Shown here piece by piece: positions 21,156 through 30,300 of a stretch of 64,000 bases of DNA (the stretch's first letter is position 1; every line of letters starts with the position of its first letter). The notes under the pieces were generated by a model. It was not told the DNA's origin, made no database searches, and worked only from the letters and a program-made list of their open reading frames with translations. The DNA comes from Paracyclopina nana. Taxonomy: Eukaryota > Arthropoda > Copepoda > Cyclopoida > Cyclopettidae. The position numbers and the translations under genes were made by a program. The stretch covers positions 4,898,001-4,962,000 of the forward strand of contig JAGUCH010000001.1 in NCBI GenBank assembly GCA_019096065.1, written 5' to 3'.

Positions 21156-24137
21156 TTAGGCATCGGTGAAGGGCACCTCGACTCGGCGCAATTCTTGCTC
21201 ATCTTGGAGGCTCATGAAAAGGCCGTCTTCTTCGAATTCACAAATGAAAGTGGCACAATCGTGGAGAGATAGGGTCCTCCTATTGAAAAGGGCGCAGAAT
21301 CGAAAATTCTCAATCATGCGAATGAAATCTTCATCCAAATGGTGCGAGGCTAAATGTCCATACAGATGGCACTTCTCGCATCTGATCCACATTCTAGGGC
21401 ACACGTACAAGATGTGATATGCTGATCGACAGAGCGGGTACAGACAGAGCAGGCGTTCCTCCTTACAATCTTTGGCCAGGTGATCGGGAGATCCACATTT
21501 GTCACAAACGTGCGGGGAAAATGCCCCCATTTTGAAGTGGTATTCAAGCAACATTCCCCAAGTCAGTGAGGTCAAATGCCCACCCGTAAAATCCCGTAGA
21601 AAGCTCACCAAGTCTCTGTCAAGATTGTGGAGATCATAAGAGAACTTATGCCCCTTGAGGAAGATCTTCTTGGCGGGCAGAGGATGCCTGACACTGTTTG
21701 CGGCGCAACTATCGAGTAAAACCCACTCGGCCCTCAACGGCACCCCATGGCGGCTCTCCGATTCAGAGTGGAACTCTACAAGGTTCCAAGGCCTGCGTTG
21801 CAGTGATGTCTTGCCTATGCCGTTGACCCCTGGCATGTTGAGCAACCTCGACAGGAGCAGGCGCAGATAACGCAGAGCGTCTGCTTTTGGAGAACGCATC
21901 TCCAGCTCCATGGCGCGCGTCGCGGCCTTCCACATCAGAGCAAAGGGCAAAGACATGGTGCAGAACGCGTGCATCTTCATCTCTGACGTCCAGTCATCGA
22001 AAGGCAAAGAAAAGTCTGCCTCCGCCAGATTGATGTAGAAAGCCCGGTCAGACAAGGAGGCTCCGCTGACGGAGTTTCTTTTCTCCCTACGATCCTGATG
22101 GACGACAATAGGAACGGCAGGGGAGTTGAGGCGAATAGCCACGTACGTGGGATTGCACTGCATGCGGCCAGGCTCCACTCCAGGTTGAGGATACTGAGTC
22201 AGGGCTAACAAAGTAGCGTCGACGTAGCTCTGGAGCTCGATTCCCATCTCCACAAATCTTCCTTCTTCGTGTATGCCGGACTGAACCTTGATGGTGACGT
22301 CAGACTCCAGCAATGCCACAATTTCGGTCGGCACTCCGTGGTTCAGAAAACCTCGCTCACTCCCAGAGTAAAGGCATTGGTCTACGAGCACGACTCCATT
22401 TGCCGCGCCAAGCGTGTAGCCTGCCATGCAAAAACGGGGTTGTTCCCCCCTGCGGGTAAGCAGCCCACGTGCCTCCAGCGCTTTCTTCGTCCAGTTGAGT
22501 GCTCCAAGGGTAGCTACTCCCGAACCGTTAATAGCCTCGAAAAAACCTAGATCCTGGAGAGTCTCCTTGACGTCCGCCCATTCTTGGTCTTTGCCATAGA
22601 ACACATACGTCCTCTTCCCATTCTTCCTGTTGTCATAGGGCCCCGTTTCCATATTTGCCCACTGCTTAACTTTTCCCAAGGGATAGTAGGCCCAACATTC
22701 CTTATTCACCTGGATGGTGTCGCCGTCCTTGATGGCCAGTCCGCGGAGCGGGCAGGTCTTGGAGTTGCAGGAGGTGGTGGCATCTACTCCCGTAATGCAC
22801 GCTTCTAAATAGGGGCAGGTGTAGCCATCGCCAGCCTGGGGTGCTTCGGTGGCGGGAGCGGGCGGCCTTACCAAATAGGCAGGAACGCCTGGAGGCATCG
22901 TTGGGCCCTTTCCCTCCGCGTCGCGGTCGACTAATGGCCTCTGGCCTAATGGCGGGCAGGTGGACGCTAGAGCCGAGGGGTTTTTAGACACAACCTTCCA
23001 GAAGTTCCTCACCCACTCCAAGGAGCCCACAGGCATGCGGTCCGAGTGTCCCAAGAAAGCCATGATTTGCTCAATAGCCGTTGGAGCTGCGTGTAGCACC
23101 TGAGCAGCCGGGCCGGGAGTGGCAGCGTCCAGCAGGAGTTTTCTTCCCAGGCTGTCCAGAAACGTGACGTATTTGTCAGTCACTACGTCGGCCGCGGCGC
23201 GAAGATCCTGAGGAAGAACCCGATAGCCTACATCTTCTTCCTCGTCCTTTGCCATTTGGTAGCTCAGGTACGGCGCCCTGAGGTTCGGATGCCATTTTGC
23301 CAAAACATCACACGGCAAAAATCCGGCTGCCAATGAAGCCATCCTCATTGAATCCGCCCTCAGGGCTGCGGCGCAGCAGAGAGCTTTCTCGTCCCTGGAT
23401 CGAGGGTCTCCCGCATTCGGTGGGCCATAGGCTCCTGCGTCGGCTAATATTCCCACGCTAGGATCGGCATAAATCTCGATGAGTTTCTCTCCTTCCATTT
23501 TCAGAAGATGATCTTCAAACTCCACGTCCCTGAGGCCTAGCATTTCAATTGTGAGTGCCTTCACTTCCTGTTGTTCGGGGGTAAGCGGTGCCGAACCTGA
23601 AAAGTCAGATGTTGTAGAAGGGGGCCCTGGATTTACGCGACGCGCATGGGGATTTTTATCCTCGCTAAAAGCCGTCGGATCGTAACGTTCTTCTTCTTCC
23701 TGCACCCTTGGAATTGTTATGAACAAAGTTTTAAAAATGGGCTCCTTTGCTACTGCTTCCCGTGCATTTGGTTCCTCATTTTCCCCCCTAGACGACCCAT
23801 TATTATCAGGTTCTATGGCGTCGTCTAACACAACAGATTTATTGCCGTCGGAAGTTTCAGCGTCGCTGCTGCCAGAGTCAGTCGATGATGACGAACCGGT
23901 GCCAGTGCGATTGCCTTCGCTGGATGATCCCGAAGAGGAGGAGCTCGACGAAGACGCCGTCTTCCGTTTTTTGGGCTTTGGTGCCCTTGGAGGAGATTCA
24001 TCGCCAGATTCGGGCCCAAAGGATTCGTTTTGGGCCAGCACAATTTCGTCCTCATCCACGGCCATAGGTTGAGACTCATCTTGGTTTGGAGCAGCGACGC
24101 TGGACCCCTTTGAATTCTTTTTATTTTTCTTACCCAT
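21156..24137 (-). CDS. Second ORF of the BEL/Pao element, 993 aa, function unknown
   Basis: Intact 993-aa frame 240 bp downstream of Gag-Pol, same strand, ending about 170 bp before the 3' LTR. I do not recognise the family. The N-terminus (residues 1-130) is Ser/acid-rich and disordered, with basic clusters (GKKNKKNSK; PKPKKRK) that could be nuclear localisation signals. A long globular middle has paired cysteines (YTCPYLEACITG, NSKTCPLRG) and GKRTYVFYGKDQEW. The C-terminal region has a CCHC knuckle (CDKCGSPDHLAKDC, near residue 876) and a second Cys/His group (RCEKCHLYGHLASHH). There is no signal peptide or TM helix, so it does not look like an envelope protein. A candidate splice acceptor at 24155-24156 just before the ATG could give a spliced subgenomic mRNA. 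It may be a Gag-like nucleic-acid-binding accessory or a captured gene. Confidence 0.85.
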   Translation of the reverse strand: MGKKNKKNSKGSSVAAPNQDESQPMAVDEDEIVLAQNESFGPESGDESPPRAPKPKKRKTASSSSSSSSGSSSEGNRTGTGSSSSTDSGSSDAETSDGNKSVVLDDAIEPDNNGSSRGENEEPNAREAVAKEPIFKTLFITIPRVQEEEERYDPTAFSEDKNPHARRVNPGPPSTTSDFSGSAPLTPEQQEVKALTIEMLGLRDVEFEDHLLKMEGEKLIEIYADPSVGILADAGAYGPPNAGDPRSRDEKALCCAAALRADSMRMASLAAGFLPCDVLAKWHPNLRAPYLSYQMAKDEEEDVGYRVLPQDLRAAADVVTDKYVTFLDSLGRKLLLDAATPGPAAQVLHAAPTAIEQIMAFLGHSDRMPVGSLEWVRNFWKVVSKNPSALASTCPPLGQRPLVDRDAEGKGPTMPPGVPAYLVRPPAPATEAPQAGDGYTCPYLEACITGVDATTSCNSKTCPLRGLAIKDGDTIQVNKECWAYYPLGKVKQWANMETGPYDNRKNGKRTYVFYGKDQEWADVKETLQDLGFFEAINGSGVATLGALNWTKKALEARGLLTRRGEQPRFCMAGYTLGAANGVVLVDQCLYSGSERGFLNHGVPTEIVALLESDVTIKVQSGIHEEGRFVEMGIELQSYVDATLLALTQYPQPGVEPGRMQCNPTYVAIRLNSPAVPIVVHQDRREKRNSVSGASLSDRAFYINLAEADFSLPFDDWTSEMKMHAFCTMSLPFALMWKAATRAMELEMRSPKADALRYLRLLLSRLLNMPGVNGIGKTSLQRRPWNLVEFHSESESRHGVPLRAEWVLLDSCAANSVRHPLPAKKIFLKGHKFSYDLHNLDRDLVSFLRDFTGGHLTSLTWGMLLEYHFKMGAFSPHVCDKCGSPDHLAKDCKEERLLCLYPLCRSAYHILYVCPRMWIRCEKCHLYGHLASHHLDEDFIRMIENFRFCALFNRRTLSLHDCATFICEFEEDGLFMSLQDEQELRRVEVPFTDA

Positions 24138-24377
24138 TTTGTAAATCGAAGTCGCTGTGATGAACGCACGAGTTGAACTGGTTTACTGGTTGGATTCGCC
24201 GGAAACGACAGAACTGAGTGTTTACATTGTCGACGGAACTCCGGCTCACTCAACCTATCAGCGCAACCTCGTGTGGTTTGTTGTTTGTTTACCAACGGCA
24301 TTGGTAGTGTTGTCTTGTGATTAAAATACTTTATTGAATTTCTCTGTCCTCTGTTTAAAATGAATAAGAATTTCCGT

Positions 24378-27300
24378 TTAGATTTCCTCGATAAGTCGTG
24401 AGACTGGCTTTGTTTTCCTTTTTGTTTGCAGGGGAGCCGGCAACATGGAGCGATTTTCTGGTGCAAGATTTTGGGCGACGGCGGTGTTTCTTCCGAGGGC
24501 GTCTCGTAATCTTTGAAACTCGATTGAGTCGAAGTAATCGCTTGTTTGGTCCTGCGCAGCTGCCAGGTCTTCGGGATGAAGTTGAACCGAGTTTCTTGCC
24601 ACGGCGATTTTGCTGAGGACTTCTTGCGTGTCGTCTGGCTCAGCGCAATGTAAAGGTATGAGGACTTCTACTGATTTTTCATAAAATACAGGTGTGTCGC
24701 TATGAGGGACCATCATTCTGATGAACGCGCGTCGCGCTATTCCGTCGGAGTCTTCGTAAGTGCGGTGCACTCTGGCGACCGGCCACTGGAATCGTTTCTT
24801 GAAGAGCTCCTTGTCGAGGACGATGACGATGTCGCCCGGTTGTATCGCGGCGCGATGGTTTTTCCAGGTACCGAGTTTTTTCATATTGTGTATTATGTGC
24901 TTGGTCCAATATTTCCACATTTCTTGCAGGCATGCATGGGTTTGTTTTAGGACCAGATCTCTACGGGTGACATCCGCCGGATCTATGACAGGTACGAGAT
25001 CTCCTGGGGGCCCCTTGGTTAGGAAATGATTCGGGGTGATAATCATACCCTCAATTTGCCCTAGAGGCCTACCATTTATGAAGCCTTCCGCCTTTACGAT
25101 GAGAGTTTTGAAGAGTTCCATTGGCGTGACGTTTGCGCAGAAGTATCTGTAGAAGGTTTTCTTGAAGATCTTTACTGCTGCCTCCACGAGTCCGTTTGCG
25201 TGTGGAGTGTGAGGAGGGGACAAGGTCCAGTGAAGGACTCCTATCTGGGCTCCATACTGTCGTAGTTCTTCCCATGAAATATGACGCAGCTTGTCCACCA
25301 TTTCGTGGTATCGATCATTTTCAGCGATGTCATTCCTGAGTCCTATGTAATTCGAACCGCCGTCACTACGCAGCAGGTACGGCGTGCCTCTCCTGGCCAC
25401 AAAACGCTCCAGTGCCCTGCTCAATTCTGCGGTGGTCAAGTCATAGACTTCTTCTACGTGAATGGCTTTAGTGTGTCGACAGATGAAGATAGCTACGTAC
25501 ATATCGTAAGTGCTACGGAGAAATGACACCCTGAAGGGGCCACAGAAATCCGTGCCGACGTATTTGAAGGGCAGCAGATCAGTCAGGGGGATTGCGTTTG
25601 CTGGCAGCAACCCCATATGAGGTGGGACAGCCATGGCTTTCCTCCTTTGACATATGCCACACCGCTTAAGAATCGACTTCATCAGTTTATTGGCGGAGAC
25701 CACATGGTGTGTGATTTGTGCGTCGCACAGATAGCGGGCAGTACCGTAGCCGCAGCCGACTTGTCGATGAATTTTGTTAAGGAAAGCTTTGGCCATCGGG
25801 CCCACCAGGATCAATTGTTGGCGTCCAATCCACTGCACTTTGGAGTTAGCAAGTCTGCCCTTGGTTCGAAATTCTCCATAGTATCCAATGATAGGGTCCA
25901 ACGGGGCCAGGGTAGATTTTGGGGGCCAACTTTTGTTGCGAAGAAAATATGCAAATTCTTCCCCCAAATATTTTTGCTGCTGCGTCGCAACTAGTTGGAC
26001 CTCGGCCCTCTTAACTTCTTCTGGAAAAAGCGGTCCCCTAAATTTAAAGAGCCCTCTCTGCATAAATCTCTTTGCCCTAGCCCAGATTCGAACCATGTGA
26101 TCGTAGTTTGAGTAGCGAGACACGTCTAGAGCATTTAAGCTTTTGTAGCATTTCCATTTATAAGCGACGCTTTCACTGGGCTGCAAGTGGGGAGGAATCA
26201 CAAACAGAGTCATAGCCACGGCGGGTTTGGCTTTCATGGCTTTCAAAGGCTTCAGTTTTTCCGCATTTTGCGAGATTACTGCTGCTAGCTCGTCGTCACT
26301 CGGCTTGATCTTAGAGACTGGCCACTCTTCCTCTTTTCTTTTTAGGTAGTCTGGGCCGCGAATCCATAAAGTGCTGGCAGCCAATTCCCTGGGGGTGCAA
26401 GTGCGAGTGGCATAATCCGCAGGATTGCACTTAGTGCTCACCTTCCTCCAGGGCCAGTCCCCCACAGCCTCGCAGATTTTGGTTACTCGTCTGCCAACAT
26501 ATTGTGCCCAGCTACAAGCGGGTTTGCTTATCCAAGTGAGCACACATGTGGAATCTGTCCAAAACACAACCTTGTCCACCCGATCCAACTCTCGTACTAG
26601 GTTGTGGGCGTACATAGCTCCCAACACTGCGGCGTTCAGCTCCATCAGGGATATTGCGCGGACCTCCTTGAGTGGTTTGACTTGTTTTCTTGATCCGATG
26701 ATGGTCACCTCTACATCATCGTTCGGGTAAGTGACTCGCATGTAGGCCACCGCGGCCAAAGCCAGCTCAGAAGCGTCGACAAAGATGTGCAATTGTACAG
26801 AGTTTGCGTAGTGAGTGCGCGCAGTGCGAGGGAATCGGAGTAGCTCCATATGCTGGTTATCAGCGATATATTGTGCGAAGTCCCTCACGATGTCTTGCAC
26901 GCCGTCGTCTTCGATATAGTCTAGAGCCGTGTCCCAGTCTATTGGTATCGTCCTTCGTGCCATGTGCACGCGTTGGAGCAAAAGCGCGCCGCGCAACGTA
27001 ATGGGATCAATCAATCCTAACGGGTCGTACTGCGTGGGAACGTACTTTGTCATAGATCTCAGGGTAGTTGGTTTCCCTTCATTGTTATCAGGTATAGGCG
27101 GATATATGATTTGATCTGACACTGTGTCTATGTAAAGCCCCAATGCTTTGGTCACATGACTTTCATTTGGCTCTATGGCGACGCCAGCAATCCTCAGCTC
27201 TTCGGGTACATCCTCTAGAACCGCCGGATGTGAACTTCCCCATTTCCTGAAAGTGAGATCCGCTTGTTCCCCTATTTCCCGGATTTCTTTAATGGCTTGT

Positions 27301-30300
27301 ATTGCCTGGGCCTCAGTCTCGAAGCCGGCCACCAGGTCGTCGACATATAATGACTCGTTCAAAGCCTTGTAGCCCAACGGGTGCGAATTTTGATAGTTGG
27401 CAATATGATGCTTTATGGCAAAAGTAGCCATGCACGGGGCGGAAGCTGTGCCAAATACTACAGACGACGCCTCGTAGTGATTTCCCTGCCATATGAACCG
27501 CTGAAATTTCCGCGACGCGGGATCCACTTTGAACCGCAGAAACATTTTGCTGATGTCTGCGACCACCAATATGGGCGCCGCCCTCGCTCGCAGGAGTACG
27601 TTGTGTACGTCACTTTGCAGTTTTGGCCCAGGGAGGAGAGCATCATTCAGGCTTTTCCCGTCATGTTTCCTAGCCCCATCAAACACGAGTCTCACTGGCA
27701 TAGAAGGTTTATCTAGCCTAATCACCAGAAGCCAGTCCAAGTATCTCCCATCGTCCAAATCATCCAGGTCTGGATCCAAGATCCTGATGAAACCGAGTTC
27801 CAGCCATTCTTCAATTTCTGCCTTAGTCTTATGATAGGTATCTGGCTGCCACAAGAGTAGACGTTTCTCTAGGGCCGACGTGTCTTTTAGGACTTTAAGT
27901 CGGTTGGAGCGGAAAGCAGGCTCCCCGTCCCTCCACATGAGGTCCATCTGTATGGCTCTGCTGCTCAATCTCGTGACAGTGCGGTTCAGTATATCTAGGG
28001 CTTTCTGCTCGTTAATACTCATGCGCTTAGTCTCTGTGGCTGGATACGTGTCCACTCGGTCAGGTTCCCATATGGCCTTAATTATTTCCGGCGCGGGCCC
28101 ATTGTGACCTCCGCATGCGTCGCATGGAGGAGGGTAATTACTCTCCACTTGATACGCTTGACTCGGTATCACGGCGGTATGCATGAGATTCACTGGTTCC
28201 TGAGATTTGAAAACCTGATTTGAGTATGTAACTACCCTGCCCAGCTTGATGTCTACCACGTATGGTTCGTTTAGTTTGTCGTGCACGATCCGCTGCACTT
28301 TCATTAGTTCAAACTGGTCTATTCCAAGAATAATGTCCGCGATGCGGTTAGTGGCGAAGTCTGGAAAATGCAGCTTTGCTAACTCCTGGAACTTTTTCTT
28401 TAACATGTTGATGGGAGGCATTTTGATTGTGTCAGGTATCTTGGGTGTGGTGTGTGCGACAAACTCGTATTCCTCTCCATTGATGGTGGCCATGTTCATG
28501 CTCACGATCTTGCTCGGGATCCATCTGGTTGTGGTGAGCATTCTCAATAGCTGATCGTCTCTTGGACCCTCTAGTCCTAACCTTTTAGCCACCGACTCTC
28601 GTATGTATGAGTTTTGAGCGCCGCTATCCACAAACACGTTGACCAAAACCTTGCTATTCGGTCTCTTTGGGTTGCTAATGTACACTGGGACTACGTTAAA
28701 GCAGATGGTTGGCATGCTTTGGCTTGGCATGTTTTGGCCTCTGTATACTGGTGCATTCTGCCTGGTTCTTTTTCCCCCCTGTTTTGGATGCGGCGCATTG
28801 GGTGTAGTGACCGTCATGGCGATTTGTTCACCGTCTTCCACACTGAGGGAGTGCAATTGTTGTTGTATATGCGCCAGGGAGTTATGCATATCATTCAACT
28901 GTGCGGCCGTGCTATCAGCAATTGGGTCATGGTATTGAATTGGTGCTTGATTCGTGGGTTTGTTGGGTTGAGGTTTCTTTTTCCAGACCTTGTGTATCAA
29001 AGTGTGATGATCATTGCCCTTGCAGACTTTACATACTGCTTGTTGCGTGCAGTCAGCGAAGCTGTGTATACCGAGCAGACACTTGAAACATGCCCTTATT
29101 CTGTGTAGCTTGGTCATGCGGTTTTGGTCCGTCATGGCCAGAAAAGCTGGGCATTCGGGGAGAGCATGGTTTCCCCTGCATTGGGGACAGGCTGCGTAGG
29201 TGCCTTTTTTGTCTGGCATTACTTGTAGCAAATGTACCTCGTCGGTCAGGTCTATCAGCTCCTCTTCCAAACTGTCATCTGGCGTAGGCAACAGAGCAGG
29301 TTCAACCGACGCGTGCATGACAGGCTGCTCCGTTTGCAAGGTATGTATGGCTTTATAACGTTTATTTTTGTCTTTTAGGAATTGTCCCTTGGTAGCCATT
29401 TTGTTGCGGTGCAAACCTAGAACGGCCTTCACGTAGTGGTTGAATTGGTGGAAGTTGAAGCTGATGAGGCCACGATTGACCAGCCAGGAGTCCATATGTT
29501 CCTGCGTCGCAGGATCTACATTTAAACAAGAAAACACGAATGTGTCAAATTGCCCGTTGTGCAGAGCCTGCTGCCCGTGCATGTAGGTAATCTGCAGAAA
29601 CACGTTTCTTACTTCGCTCTGACAGAGCATTAGACTTTCGTAGCTCTTCTTGTTCATTGGCGGGAGAGCTTTTAATTGGGCAAGGAGGTAGCTTAAATGC
29701 CGCTCCTCATTGCCGTAATGTGCGTCTAGTTCTTCCAGGGCTGCGATGTAAGTTTCATAACTGGCCTGTTTGTTAGCTACCGCGTAGTGGGCTGGGCCCC
29801 CCATAGTGAGACTGCATAGTCTGGCCCATTTTTCATGGAATGACACCGTGGTGTTTTCGTGCACAAACGTGCGGAAATTTTCTCGAAAGGTAAAATATTG
29901 GCTATCGTCCCATCCGTCGAATTTAACCAGCGCTATCGGTTCCATTTTTATATTTGGTTTCACCCCGGGACCCGGAGCCGTGTCACCCACATCTTTCCAG
30001 AAAGCATTTCGATTATTTTGTTGCAGAGTAGGCTGCGCTGCAGGATCTGCTGTAGGCTTTGCAGGAGTAGGGGGAGTGAGGACATTATTTCTCTTTAATA
30101 TAGAGACTGAAGGTGAATCTGTCTTGGCAGAAATCTCCCGGTGGGACACCAGTTCTCTTAGGGCATGGAGTAAATCCTTGGCCTCGTGATACGTGTCGGA
30201 GTCTTCTCCCGGTAGGCTAGAGGCTGGCACTAGGGTCAAAAGTGCTTCTCGCCTCGCCTGATACCTGCCCATAGCGAAGAGAGCTTTCTGCTGCGCAGCT

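Noticed and set aside
21156-24137. Second retroelement ORF as an envelope gene
   Set aside because: Position fits, but there is no signal peptide, fusion peptide or TM helix, and it has zinc knuckles instead.
23825-24466. 213-codon minus-strand frame overlapping the end of Gag-Pol and start of ORF2
   Set aside because: It is a shadow of the two real frames; Arg/Pro-rich content follows from shifted Ser/Lys codons and it has no independent motif.
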